A stretch of DNA of 64,000 nt from Moraxella sp. (GTDB taxonomy: Bacteria; Pseudomonadota; Gammaproteobacteria; Pseudomonadales; Moraxellaceae): assembly GCF_030525845.1 (NCBI RefSeq), contig NZ_JAUNDY010000003.1:7083-71082 (forward strand), written 5' to 3'. Positions within the stretch are counted from its first letter, which is position 1; each line of letters opens with the position of its first letter. Position numbers and translations under genes: made by a program. Under the pieces are notes generated by a model. It searched no databases, was not told the DNA's origin, and saw only the letters and a list, made by a program, of their open reading frames with translations. Shown piece by piece: positions 8,983 through 18,735 of this stretch.

Positions 8983-11900
8983 TTAGTTACTCTTCGTGCT
9001 ATTGTCATACCAGCGTTGCGGCTGCATTACAAAGCGTGAATCAAATAGAATGATTGGCATAGAGCCATCGCCACCGGTAGCTGTCGTATCGCTACTTTGA
9101 TTTTTTAGGCTGCTATCTGATACGCCTTCGCCATAGTCGATGCGGTTGCTAACGCTACCATTTTCGCCAACAAGAGATTCATTTACTGCCACACTTGAAA
9201 TCAGAACACGCTGATTTCTACCTGTCGCTGTATCGCTGACTGGACCTAAGGTCAACTCTCTAATGCCTTGACCTGCTGACAAGAAGCCACCACGACCATT
9301 TTTTGAACTATCACTCATACATACCCCAAATGGCAGGCAGTACATTTGGTATTCAGAACCACCAATGATAGACGAAACACATGCGTTGGTTTCACCATAA
9401 CTCTTATCAGGGTTGTATACAGAAGTGTACAACAGAGATGAAATCACTTCAGACTTGCCAATACCCTTAGTATACTTAACGTTAGTATAGCCATCAAAGT
9501 AGCTCAATGGATAGTACCAACCTTTCTTGCTCTTAACATTTTCAATCTTTTTCTCTTTGGTGTTATCAGTGGTAATCGCCGAAGACAAATCCTCCAAAGT
9601 GCTAGAACTTACATCTTTTACTGACAATGTCGCATTATCGCCATAAAAGTCAGCATTGGATAGACCGATGTCTGTATCCATGATGCCGTACACTCTATCA
9701 GCATTCGCTTGCGTCTCACGCATGGTGGAGGTTGGGTTACTTCTATCGCCTGAAATGGCATTAATAAGCACAAAACGACGACCACCATTATAGCTACTAT
9801 CACTATATACACTCAATACAGGCTTTTCGTAGAAACGACGCACGTACTTACTAACCACCTCGCTGTCTCGTTTTAGGATACGAGTTACACGATTGGGGAT
9901 ACCATTTGAGGTGCTGGTAGCATCGGCACGGAAAATCTGACCACCCAAGTCTGCAAAATAAATAGCGTCAATATAACCATCGCCGTTTCTATCAATGGTG
10001 TTTACCTCACCGACGATACTGTGCTTGATGTCGCTGTGGGTAGTAGAAGCACCCTCGGTATTTGAGCTGTTAGATGCCGACCAAATCAAACTGCCCGTCT
10101 TGGCATCAACCATATAAACAGCGTTACCCACCGCTTGGGTTTTGGCATTACATGATTCGCCTCGCTGATTGGAGGCAATACCATAGCTGCCTGATAGATC
10201 TACCTGAAACTCTGCGTTTTCGTAGCATAAATCATAGCCACCGCCAAAGATAAGTACGTCTTTGGCATTGCCTTGTGCATCCCTAATCTTAGCAGAAACT
10301 GGCTTACTCCAAATCTGACCTAAGCGACCAAATCCAGCGGTGTTTGGCGTGAGGGCAAATGCCAGAGTTGGTGTGGTAGAGCTACTCTTGCCTAGATTTA
10401 GACCGTATAGACCCTCGCCACCTAGACGTAGACCACCATAGGCATAGATGTCCTCAGATGGCACCATTGCAGACTGCTGATAATCTGCCTCGTAAGAAGC
10501 TGCCACATGCCAAGGTGCATCAACACCAAACTTAGGATAACCAGTATTTACAGCATCTTGAGAGCCTCTTTCTAGGGCAGAAGGCTGTGTTTGAATCATA
10601 ACCTTAGGAATAAAGGCAAACTTCTCTGTGCCGCCCCCATCGCTTGCATCTTTGGCGTCAACCACGTGCAACGCACCGTCCATTGAGCCATATACCAAAT
10701 AGTCCTCACGAGACGTTACCTGACTGTTTGCGTCTATCGTACCCTTGTAAGATAATAGTGCAGGCACTGAGTGAGGGCTAGCACCCATGACTTTTATCTC
10801 TTGGGCTTGTCTAGTAAGTGTCGCCGCATAAAGATTTGAAATGGCATTCACAGTGGCAGTATCAAAGCCCAGGAATTTGAGTAGATACTTGACATTTGTA
10901 CTAGTATATGTTGCTCTATCCCTAAAATCATTGGTGGCAGAATAACGCTGACCATCTAGGATAATATGGCCTTGTGTATTTACACCAAACTGACGAAGCA
11001 CTGGCTTGCCATCTGCCCCTGTATCCTCGACATAGACGGTGCGGACGTTATTTACAGTGGTATTTGGGCTGGCAAGATGACTGTATACACCACCTACCGT
11101 TACCAAGTCATTACCTGAGGCACTATTACTCCATAGGTCTTGCACGTTACTGTTTAGCGAGCCATCATCTTTATAGAGACGAACTTTTTCGTAAGTACCC
11201 GAGCTGCTAGCTCGCTTGCCGTATGGCGTACCAGCGTCCAACGTGTACTTTTTGAGGTTACCTGGCCAGATGGTGTCCTTATCAGAAGCCCTAGCTTCAA
11301 TCGTTGGCATATAAGCTATCGCCTGCTGGGCAGAGATACTGTACGGGTCATCAGGAATGCTGATCGTCCCTGAGATAGATGGAGGTATCTCTGTTTGGAG
11401 GCTCTTAGCAAAACTAATCACGTTATTTTTGAGAGCTTCTGAGTCCGAAGTCGCCAAAAAGCCACCCTCGCCATAGCCATAACCTCTCTCGCCCCAACGG
11501 CATAGGTTACGAGCATCCGCTGAGTTCAGTGCATCACAATTCGTTACTTGAACCTCTTCACCATCAACGATTTTGGTCACGGTAGATGTAGAGTTTTGGT
11601 GGAACTCATAACCAAAGCCCACCGTTGCTGTCTTGATGGGTTGTCCCAAGGGGTTGTTGGTTGAATTGAGTCGTTTAGCAAAAGAAGCAACCGCCGTCCA
11701 ACTCCTATCGCCAGCACTGCCTGTTTCATCAGGCATCACTGTGTCATAGGAGAAAGCAGAATTTAGAGCTCTACCCATATAAGTAGCAATGGCATTATCA
11801 CCGTCGTTAGGAGCACCATCTGTCAAGAAGTAGATACCGTTACCGTTACATTCATCGTCCTTAATGGGCGAGTCATAGGTCTTACCATCTGCTTTTTTGG

Positions 11901-13032
11901 AGTCAGCCACCGACCACTGGATACCCGGTCTGTCATCTGCAGGTGTTGTTCTGCGATAGCCTTTTATTTCTTGGGCGAAAGTAACCGAAGTATCACAAGT
12001 AGGATTAATGGATACACTGGTAGGAATTCTACCATTTACCAGCTCAATTACCCTAGGTGCTCCCATGCCCTGAGCAACACATGTCGCTAAGCTACTACCA
12101 GTAGTGATGGCATGGGTTGCATTCACAAAAAACGAAGGGTCTAGCTGAGAAATATATGGCGTTGAAGTAAAGGTGTTGTTATATTGATCGACAAACCAAC
12201 CATCTGGATAGGGGTATATGCTAGTCACTGGGTTGGTGCTTAGTGGAGTCATTAACCCTGTCGCATTCGGACCATAATACGAACCATACACCATATTCAA
12301 ATTCCATTTACTGACACTAGGAGTCCAATTCGCTACCATTTTTGGTATATAACGTGCCGACACTGTATCTGATAGATCCCCAGTAGCTGTACCAAACATA
12401 TAAGCTGCTGCATCAGAGTACGCCAGTGCTGTTGGTGTACGACCACCACTGGATAGTTTTGCTACTTCTTGCATGATTCGCCAGCGATGGGCATCCGTTA
12501 GCTTGTGTGCTGGCACGAGTATACGAGAGGTACTATAACGCACATCAGAGTACACACCAACACCCATTCTATAATCTTCAGACAGGTTGTTGCTATCAGA
12601 CACTAAGTTTAATATGGCATCTTTTAACGTAGCAAGACGATCCACCAAAACGATTTGTTGCCTATTAATGGTAGGCGTGCACTGCCGCATATAAACCTGT
12701 ACTTTACCAGAGATATTCTCTTCGGTACCATCATCGTGTTTAATCTTTGTGATGGTATTACCATTAGCATCTTTTAGCGTATAAGTGCGAAATGTTGAAA
12801 TATTGGTTGTACTATATTGTCGACCATTATAGTCGCAAGCACCCATCGAACCTGAAATATCAAGCATCATAGTTAGTACAGCCGCACCACCCTTGGCGGC
12901 TTCGTAGATTTCTAGGTCGCCGATGGCTTTGGTCTTGGCATGAGCGGTAGCCGTTGCCATCAAAGCGGTACTAACTGCAAAGACTAGGGATTTGATGGTG
13001 GGTGTGTAAGTGGTTTTTTTTAGTTTTTTCAT
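8983..13032 (-). CDS. pilY1: type IV pilus tip-associated adhesin/biogenesis protein PilY1 (PilC family)
   Basis: A 1349-aa secreted protein, within the range of the family. Signal peptide ends near residue 32 (ATAHA). A von Willebrand A-like region begins with the metal-site motif DISGSMG near residue 59. The C-terminal half is the PilY1/Neisseria PilC beta-propeller domain; it contains a calcium-loop motif DRNGDGYID near residues 1012-1020, which matches the DxNxDGxxD pattern used for calcium-dependent control of pilus retraction in P. aeruginosa PilY1. It sits between pilX and two minor pilins and is probably assembled with them at the pilus tip. Confidence 0.93.
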   Translation of the reverse strand: MKKLKKTTYTPTIKSLVFAVSTALMATATAHAKTKAIGDLEIYEAAKGGAAVLTMMLDISGSMGACDYNGRQYSTTNISTFRTYTLKDANGNTITKIKHDDGTEENISGKVQVYMRQCTPTINRQQIVLVDRLATLKDAILNLVSDSNNLSEDYRMGVGVYSDVRYSTSRILVPAHKLTDAHRWRIMQEVAKLSSGGRTPTALAYSDAAAYMFGTATGDLSDTVSARYIPKMVANWTPSVSKWNLNMVYGSYYGPNATGLMTPLSTNPVTSIYPYPDGWFVDQYNNTFTSTPYISQLDPSFFVNATHAITTGSSLATCVAQGMGAPRVIELVNGRIPTSVSINPTCDTSVTFAQEIKGYRRTTPADDRPGIQWSVADSKKADGKTYDSPIKDDECNGNGIYFLTDGAPNDGDNAIATYMGRALNSAFSYDTVMPDETGSAGDRSWTAVASFAKRLNSTNNPLGQPIKTATVGFGYEFHQNSTSTVTKIVDGEEVQVTNCDALNSADARNLCRWGERGYGYGEGGFLATSDSEALKNNVISFAKSLQTEIPPSISGTISIPDDPYSISAQQAIAYMPTIEARASDKDTIWPGNLKKYTLDAGTPYGKRASSSGTYEKVRLYKDDGSLNSNVQDLWSNSASGNDLVTVGGVYSHLASPNTTVNNVRTVYVEDTGADGKPVLRQFGVNTQGHIILDGQRYSATNDFRDRATYTSTNVKYLLKFLGFDTATVNAISNLYAATLTRQAQEIKVMGASPHSVPALLSYKGTIDANSQVTSREDYLVYGSMDGALHVVDAKDASDGGGTEKFAFIPKVMIQTQPSALERGSQDAVNTGYPKFGVDAPWHVAASYEADYQQSAMVPSEDIYAYGGLRLGGEGLYGLNLGKSSSTTPTLAFALTPNTAGFGRLGQIWSKPVSAKIRDAQGNAKDVLIFGGGYDLCYENAEFQVDLSGSYGIASNQRGESCNAKTQAVGNAVYMVDAKTGSLIWSASNSSNTEGASTTHSDIKHSIVGEVNTIDRNGDGYIDAIYFADLGGQIFRADATSTSNGIPNRVTRILKRDSEVVSKYVRRFYEKPVLSVYSDSSYNGGRRFVLINAISGDRSNPTSTMRETQANADRVYGIMDTDIGLSNADFYGDNATLSVKDVSSSTLEDLSSAITTDNTKEKKIENVKSKKGWYYPLSYFDGYTNVKYTKGIGKSEVISSLLYTSVYNPDKSYGETNACVSSIIGGSEYQMYCLPFGVCMSDSSKNGRGGFLSAGQGIRELTLGPVSDTATGRNQRVLISSVAVNESLVGENGSVSNRIDYGEGVSDSSLKNQSSDTTATGGDGSMPIILFDSRFVMQPQRWYDNSTKSN

Positions 13033-13047
13033 TGTCTTATCTCACGT

Positions 13048-13860
13048 TTAGTTTAGGCAAAGCAGGCGAGTAGCCCCACTACTGTCTGTGCCCGTCTGAG
13101 CTGAACTACTCCCAAAATCAACACACGCTTGGGCGGTAGTAGTATGTGAAATGTCAGCAAGCTGATATACTTGCGTTTGAGGCACACCTCTATCCTCTAA
13201 GCATGAGGCGATGTCCTCTGTCTCAGTACTACCACTAAAACATGTACTCACGTCTGACTTGCTAGAATAGGCAGGGATAGCGGCAGTAGAATTAATCTCA
13301 AACTGCTTGCTTTTACTGGTCTTGCTGTTAATATCCTGACCTGTGGCATAACCTGATAGCGGTGCAACCTCTACTGATGAGTGCTCATTGACTGGCTGAA
13401 TACTCACTTGGCTGACCATCACATCACGACTGCTGGTGTATCTCATGTTGGAGCCATTGGCACAGTACCCACTACCAGCTCCGACTGTGCCTGTACCTGA
13501 CTTAATCGTCGCAGAATTTACCAAATAGGATAAGTCGCTACCTGTCTGGCAATAAATCAGCTCTTGGTGGTCTCTGGTATCATCGGAGTAAAAATACCCA
13601 ATAAAACCATTGGTGTTTTCTACCAGTTTTTGGTAGTCGGCATTACTGGTATCGCCGTTAATGATGGTTTCAAGTTTTTGGTTGGCGTTATCAGCGGTTT
13701 GCAACAGCACGGTGTTAATTTGATCGCTGGTCGCCACTTGTAAATCTGTACGGCTTTGACGCACTGCCAATGCCCCCGCTACCATCACAAGGAGCAGGAC
13801 AAGCAACACAACGATTAACGTTGCCCCTTGTTGCTCTCTTAGGTTGATTGATTGCTTCAT
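13048..13860 (-). CDS. pilX: type IV pilus minor pilin PilX
   Basis: A 270-aa protein with the PilX_N pattern: a short basic leader MKQSINLREQQG, then ATLIVVLLVLLLVMVAGALAVRQS. The residue at +5 after Gly is Val, not Glu, in contrast to the other pilins here. The rest is a Ser/Thr-rich globular domain with several Cys residues. The ATG at 13860 has GGAG eight bases upstream; a GTG directly before it is unlikely. It lies between pilW and pilY1 in the usual order. Confidence 0.87.
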   Translation of the reverse strand: MKQSINLREQQGATLIVVLLVLLLVMVAGALAVRQSRTDLQVATSDQINTVLLQTADNANQKLETIINGDTSNADYQKLVENTNGFIGYFYSDDTRDHQELIYCQTGSDLSYLVNSATIKSGTGTVGAGSGYCANGSNMRYTSSRDVMVSQVSIQPVNEHSSVEVAPLSGYATGQDINSKTSKSKQFEINSTAAIPAYSSKSDVSTCFSGSTETEDIASCLEDRGVPQTQVYQLADISHTTTAQACVDFGSSSAQTGTDSSGATRLLCLN

Positions 13861-13872
13861 CACTACTCCGTC

Positions 13873-14757
13873 TTAGTTAATATTAATGCCTGTGTCATTG
13901 GCGTGATAACTGATGGCTCGTGCATTTCTAAGCAAGGTGGTCGTCTCAAAGGTATTACGCACGAAGTTTGTGCTAACACCGCCATTGATTGTCTCACTCT
14001 GTCCTAGCAAAGTAAACTCGGATAGACCCTCCAAGCCTGTCATCGGTGTACTACCACGTGCGATAATACCCGCTCGTATCATGACAATTTGAGGTTTATT
14101 AGCAGCAGACAAAGCCTTGTAGTTATCTGCGGTATAAAAACGAATTGTTGTCCCACCACTAGTAATGGTCTGCACCCCAATCAAGTAACGGAACAAATCC
14201 ACGTCAGAGATAAGCTCCACGCCATCATCACCGAAGTTGGATAAAGCACCACCACTAAACGTACCTGCATCACACGCCAGTACTAGATTGCCGTTGGCAC
14301 CATTACGTACAAAATAACGCTCAATACTGCGAGCCTTATCCGCTACTTCATTGCCCTCACAGTCATATATCGCAAAGCCTGTTTCATTGGTAAACTGAAT
14401 GGTCAGCTGGTCGCTACCTGTGGCGGTGTTCGAAGAACCTGTACCTGTGTTTGAGTGCAGTGCTGTATCCGTAACAGCAGAGGCATTGGCAGATGTCAGT
14501 ACAATACCGCTGTTGTCGGTCGCATCGGTAATGCTTGTAACATCGCTACCTAAGTTCGCTAGACGCAGACGAGCCTCCAAAGGCTGTACACCAAACATAC
14601 TGGCACTTTGCATTTCGCTACCACTTCTTTGGGTGGCAAGGTTGCGATAATTAGCAAGATAAACCCCCACCGCCGCAGCGATGATAATAAGCCCCAAAGC
14701 CATGGCAATCATCAACTCAATCATCGTGAAGCCATGCTGTGTCGTTGTTTTTTTCAT
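13873..14757 (-). CDS. pilW: type IV pilus minor pilin PilW
   Basis: A 294-aa prepilin starting MKKTTTQHG, with processing site G/FTMIE and Glu at +5, then a hydrophobic helix LMIAMALGLIIIAAAVGVYL. The large C-terminal domain with ARLRLANLGSD and LLRNARAI near the end is PilW-like. The ATG at 14757 overlaps the pilV stop by one base (TAATG), so coupled translation is likely; an upstream start at 14820 would overlap pilV by 64 bases and delay the prepilin leader. Confidence 0.88.
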   Translation of the reverse strand: MKKTTTQHGFTMIELMIAMALGLIIIAAAVGVYLANYRNLATQRSGSEMQSASMFGVQPLEARLRLANLGSDVTSITDATDNSGIVLTSANASAVTDTALHSNTGTGSSNTATGSDQLTIQFTNETGFAIYDCEGNEVADKARSIERYFVRNGANGNLVLACDAGTFSGGALSNFGDDGVELISDVDLFRYLIGVQTITSGGTTIRFYTADNYKALSAANKPQIVMIRAGIIARGSTPMTGLEGLSEFTLLGQSETINGGVSTNFVRNTFETTTLLRNARAISYHANDTGININ

Positions 14758-15281
14758 TAATATGCCTCCATGATGAAGCAAGTCGCTCGTGCCTGATACA
14801 AGCCGTTGGCATTGGCACATGAGTTAGTATTGCCATTAAAATCTGGCTGTGTATCGCCCCAACTTACTATCATGCATTGTCTTGTTTGGTTGCCTGATGT
14901 GCCAGCACAAGTATCGATGTTAATTTGAACCTCGTTATCAAAGGCGTAGTTATGCAGCATGGTGGCATCGTACTGTGCCAATTCAGCAAAGGTACAATCA
15001 TTGTCCATGCAATCAGTGTCAGGCGTAGCTTTGGACTGACCTTGCAGGCTATTTAGTTGGCTTTTGAAGTCGTCAATGACATCATGGTGCAGTCGCATGA
15101 CCTCAGCACCACTACGCATGACGGTCATCGCACGGCTACGCAGGATACTCTCGTCAGTTGTTCTAAGAGCATTCATTTGCAATGCACTAAACCCCAAAAT
15201 TGCCACTGCCAAAATCAGGAGTGCCACTAAGACCTCTATCAAACCAATACCCGCTTGGTGTTGCTGGGAAGTTAATTTCAT
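14757..15281 (-). CDS. pilV: type IV pilus minor pilin PilV
   Basis: A 174-aa prepilin. Leader MKLTSQQHQAG, processing site G/IGLIE with Glu at +5, and helix VLVALLILAVAILGFSALQ typical of PilV. Four to five Cys residues lie in the C-terminal domain (for example DTDCMDNDCTF). AGGAG lies 10-14 bases before the ATG. The stop overlaps the pilW start. Confidence 0.88.
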   Translation of the reverse strand: MKLTSQQHQAGIGLIEVLVALLILAVAILGFSALQMNALRTTDESILRSRAMTVMRSGAEVMRLHHDVIDDFKSQLNSLQGQSKATPDTDCMDNDCTFAELAQYDATMLHNYAFDNEVQINIDTCAGTSGNQTRQCMIVSWGDTQPDFNGNTNSCANANGLYQARATCFIMEAY

Positions 15282-15297
15282 CTCATGTTCTCCTGAC

Positions 15298-15858
15298 TTA
15301 TAAGTTACAAACCACAGATTCGCTGGTAGATTTTTGGGCGACTGGCACGCTACGGTTTTGGAATTTTAGACCGATACTGGTGTTACCATTGTAAATGGTG
15401 TCGCACGCATAAAACACCTGTGTGGTGGGTGCGTAACTACTGCCTTGCTTGCTCTGAAAACTGCCCGCTGGCACAACTCTAAGCGAATTATCGGCGTTGA
15501 TGACATTGCCACCACTATCAAGCAAGCGAATGGATTTTGGCAGGGGGTTGCTTGATATAATTTTATCAGCGTCCACAGTTGTTGAGCTTGGCTCATCGCT
15601 TGTCAGCACCAAAGAAAACTTGTCATCACTGTCTTTTTCGATGACAATCCACACAGGCTTTCTAAGAATAGAACTTTGGGCCTGAGCATCTTTAATGGTA
15701 CTGGCAATGGTGGTCTTAGCACTTTTGATACGCATATTGGCAATCTGTGATGTCATAGAAGGGTAAGCCATCGCAGCCAAAATACCCATAATGACAATGA
15801 CAACCATCATCTCAACCAAAGTAAAGCCACGTTGACGAGAAACACCTGTTAAATCCAT
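15298..15858 (-). CDS. fimT: type IV pilus pseudopilin FimT/GspH family
   Basis: A 186-aa prepilin, first gene of the minor-pilin operon. Leader MDLTGVSRQRG, processing site G/FTLVE with Glu at +5, then MMVVIVIMGILAAMAYPSM. The following IKSAKTTIASTIKDAQAQ and the LRVVPAG region fit the GspH/FimT domain. FimT-type proteins have been linked to DNA uptake in some species; whether this copy acts in pilus priming or transformation is open. The ATG at 15858 has AAGGTG seven bases upstream, better placed than a GTG at 15867. Confidence 0.85.
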   Translation of the reverse strand: MDLTGVSRQRGFTLVEMMVVIVIMGILAAMAYPSMTSQIANMRIKSAKTTIASTIKDAQAQSSILRKPVWIVIEKDSDDKFSLVLTSDEPSSTTVDADKIISSNPLPKSIRLLDSGGNVINADNSLRVVPAGSFQSKQGSSYAPTTQVFYACDTIYNGNTSIGLKFQNRSVPVAQKSTSESVVCNL

Positions 15859-16037
15859 GACAAACACCTTTTGGGGGAATTTTTACAATACATTGCAAGA
15901 TAAGCTGCAAGAATCATTCCTAAGGTTCACCCAGCTAAATACTAAGCAGCCAAAACACATCAATAAATAAAAATTTGTTCACTCATTCTATCAAAAACCG
16001 CAAACAAAACCAACACCACTCATCTGCGTAAATGGCA

Positions 16038-16736
16038 TTACGGCGGAAAAGTCGGTAAATGCATGTCGGCTCGCCCATGCAGTACGCACACGGCGTGAAT
16101 GTTTGTTTTGGGGAAATTTTGTGTTAAGGCATGAGCCATCGCACTTAGCGTTGAACCTGTGGTAACCACATCATCGACCAATATCGCATGACGAGCAGAC
16201 AAGATATCTGCCACATAAAAATCATCTTTGACGTTATTTAGGCGGTCATCACGTCCCAAGCCTCGCTGATGGATTTCGTTGTCAATACGACCTACGCCCT
16301 GCCAAATAGGGATTTGCCATAAAAAAGATAAGTATCTAGTCAATACACCCACAGGATAAAAGCCACGCTCTGCCAGACGGCTGTCGGTGGTTGGCACAGG
16401 GATTAGTACGGTGTTAGTGGCGTTTAGCTTGGGTGGCAACTTAATAAACCTAAGCAAATGATATAACACCATCAATGCAGACACCTCGCCTTTATCCTTA
16501 AAGGCACTCATCACGTGTTTTAGGGGCGTATCATAATAAGAGGCAACATACAGCGGAATATAGCCATCTGTCACCTCAATCCCAAAAACAGGCAACCTAC
16601 CCACCCATGCTTCATGACAGTGATGGCAAAGCAATGGAGAGCGAGCGAGCATGTTACCCTGTACGCTCTTGGCTGGGTTGATGGGTATTGCCTGCTTACA
16701 CAGATGGCACATGCCATGCACATACGAAGCCAGCAT
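16038..16736 (-). CDS. comF: ComF family phosphoribosyltransferase-like protein
   Basis: A 232-aa protein with an N-terminal zinc-finger-like CHLC...CHHC arrangement (residues about 9 and 40) and a C-terminal type I phosphoribosyltransferase fold with the PRPP motif ILVDDVVTTGSTLSA near residue 183. ComF proteins are needed for natural transformation in several bacteria, probably on the cytoplasmic side. I used the ATG at 16736, which leaves eight residues before the first Cys; GTG at 16766 or TTG at 16772 would add 10-12 residues and are possible. It lies right after pldA. Confidence 0.85.
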   Translation of the reverse strand: MLASYVHGMCHLCKQAIPINPAKSVQGNMLARSPLLCHHCHEAWVGRLPVFGIEVTDGYIPLYVASYYDTPLKHVMSAFKDKGEVSALMVLYHLLRFIKLPPKLNATNTVLIPVPTTDSRLAERGFYPVGVLTRYLSFLWQIPIWQGVGRIDNEIHQRGLGRDDRLNNVKDDFYVADILSARHAILVDDVVTTGSTLSAMAHALTQNFPKTNIHAVCVLHGRADMHLPTFPP

Positions 16737-16775
16737 GGCAAGCGTATAAGGAGGCAATTTAGACACGCTCAACGA

Positions 16776-18008
16776 TTATAAGCCCATCCAGTCATTTAAC
16801 ATTACACCCACACCAATGGCAGTAGATTCGTTGTTATAATCCACAATCGACTGTCCATAGCCATGAAACAACTGTACATAACCACTGATACCACGACCGA
16901 TGGGACGCACATAATCTAACTGTAATGCCCCCTTGCTGGTTGATGGGTTGTAGCGTGCCAATCCTGAAATGTGGTTGCCTTGTTTAAATTGATACATGAA
17001 ACGAACATCGCCATAACCATAAAAATCACTGATGTCAGGGTTATCATCTGGTCTGCCACTATCACTATCTTTGGCAACTCTCGCCCATAGGCGTGGCATG
17101 ATGGTTAGGTTGCCCCACTCTGCCCCCGCCATGACATAAGCACGATTCCACGAACGTGATAATGGGTCGTTCTCGCCATTGGAATGATGCACTGCACCCA
17201 CGCCAAGCATACGCAACTTACCATTAAAAGGTAAATCCGCCACCACAGGCTGAGTTAAAAAAATCTCTGGCTGATAGTCATGCACCCTAAATGGGTGAGA
17301 GTTATCCTCATTGTACACCTGCCAATGCGACTGCTGAGTATAACCAAACCACAAATCTGCATTACTGCCAAATAAATCCTCGGCAACTTTTGACTTAAAA
17401 GAAATTTGGAATTTGAGCTCTGTGTTACGAATCTCATTATCCGTAAATGTACGCACTTCTTGGGTGGGCGTTGCAAACTCACGATTGGGCTTGGCATTGA
17501 CATAGACAGGCAAGATATACATTGGGTTATGCGGACGCACTTTCCACAGCCCTCCGCTGTTTTTATCAAGGTCATAAGAGAGGCTAAGTGGCGTATATTT
17601 ACTGCTATCCACCACATCAAATGCCTTAGTATCCGACATGGATAGCTTTTGCCAGCTGTCATCTTGACTTAGAGAGGTCGGTTCATCTAGATTATCCGCA
17701 AGGATAATCTGGGGGTTACCCTTGATGGTGCTTTTGACGGTTTTGCTCAAATCAAGGGGGCGTTTTTCTTGCAAAATACTTGGCACTTTCCCCTGTGCAA
17801 TGCTGTCATAGCACGCCAACCTCTCGCCATCACCAAGCACAGAAGCACAATCAAAAAACAACTGCTCTCCCTGTTCTGGGGTGCCAATTAAAGAACTATC
17901 AACGCCAAACACATCAGATGCCGCCGTATCATTTGCCCACGCCTGAATGTTTACCACGCCAATAGATAGTGCCACCATGACACTTAGTTGATTTGGGATA
18001 AATTTCAT
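16776..18008 (-). CDS. pldA: outer-membrane phospholipase A (OMPLA)
   Basis: A 410-aa outer-membrane phospholipase that hydrolyses misplaced surface phospholipids. Signal peptide MKFIPNQLSVMVALSIGVVNIQAWA. The first 130 mature residues contain a Cys-containing N-terminal extension found in Acinetobacter-type proteins. The catalytic segment is conserved: HHSNGENDPLSRSWNRAY near residue 263, with active-site His and Ser two residues apart and the Asn in SRSWNR. The calcium-binding Arg/Ser positions are in the same stretch. The chain ends with repeated barrel strands. Downstream gene comF follows after three bases past the stop. Confidence 0.92.
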   Translation of the reverse strand: MKFIPNQLSVMVALSIGVVNIQAWANDTAASDVFGVDSSLIGTPEQGEQLFFDCASVLGDGERLACYDSIAQGKVPSILQEKRPLDLSKTVKSTIKGNPQIILADNLDEPTSLSQDDSWQKLSMSDTKAFDVVDSSKYTPLSLSYDLDKNSGGLWKVRPHNPMYILPVYVNAKPNREFATPTQEVRTFTDNEIRNTELKFQISFKSKVAEDLFGSNADLWFGYTQQSHWQVYNEDNSHPFRVHDYQPEIFLTQPVVADLPFNGKLRMLGVGAVHHSNGENDPLSRSWNRAYVMAGAEWGNLTIMPRLWARVAKDSDSGRPDDNPDISDFYGYGDVRFMYQFKQGNHISGLARYNPSTSKGALQLDYVRPIGRGISGYVQLFHGYGQSIVDYNNESTAIGVGVMLNDWMGL

Positions 18009-18072
18009 AAAAATCTCATCTTGATTTGTTGATGTTTGAGTGTACGTGTCTTATCCGCCACATATCGCACGC

Positions 18073-18585
18073 TTATTCGTATTTTTGACCACCGTACATA
18101 ATCCAACCGCCTTGATGCCTGCCAGCGGGGTCATGGTGCGTCCAATGAACCACACCACCTTTTTCGGTGTATTCGTATTCACCATAAAACGACACTTCAT
18201 CGCCCTTTTTAAGTCCGTGAACATAAGGAGCTAGGTCAATGTTATGGGCAATCAGCACGGTGTGATTATCCGCCACTTTTACGATGAATTTTTGGTGGCG
18301 AGAACCTTCATTATCATCAGGCAAGGTCGCCACCACCACACCACAGCCCCTAACTTGCACATCAGAGCGTCTATCAACAAAACTCTGCATGATAAGCTGG
18401 TTTTGACAGTCAGTTGATGAGGTTGCTACCGTCTCTTTTATGGGTTCTTTATCCGCCACAACAGCAGTCTGAGAAATTGGCTGGGTTGTTGATGGCGGTA
18501 CACTGCCCTCTTGACACGCCAGCAACCCAAAACCCACCATCAAAAGAAATGCAAGTTGCTTGGCTTTGTGACGAAATAGATGCAT
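18073..18585 (-). CDS. DUF3465 lipoprotein
   Basis: A 170-aa predicted lipoprotein. The signal peptide ends in LLAC with the lipidated Cys at residue 24. Residues about 75-170 match the DUF3465 pattern: [34 protein letters not shown] and a C-terminal [17 protein letters not shown]. These small OB-like domains have no established function. It stands alone between pldA and dsbD, with 64 bases to pldA and about 150 to dsbD. Confidence 0.8.
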   Translation of the reverse strand: MHLFRHKAKQLAFLLMVGFGLLACQEGSVPPSTTQPISQTAVVADKEPIKETVATSSTDCQNQLIMQSFVDRRSDVQVRGCGVVVATLPDDNEGSRHQKFIVKVADNHTVLIAHNIDLAPYVHGLKKGDEVSFYGEYEYTEKGGVVHWTHHDPAGRHQGGWIMYGGQKYE

Positions 18586-18735
18586 GAATTATCCGTGTAT
18601 TTGTTAAATCAATGGATATTTTAACAGAAGCCTAAGAGTGTTGCAAAATAAGCGTGCTGACTTTATGTTAATTTTTGAAAAATATGACAATTTTTGTCAA
18701 TATTCATAAGCAACTTACAATTTTTGGCAGTCAAA

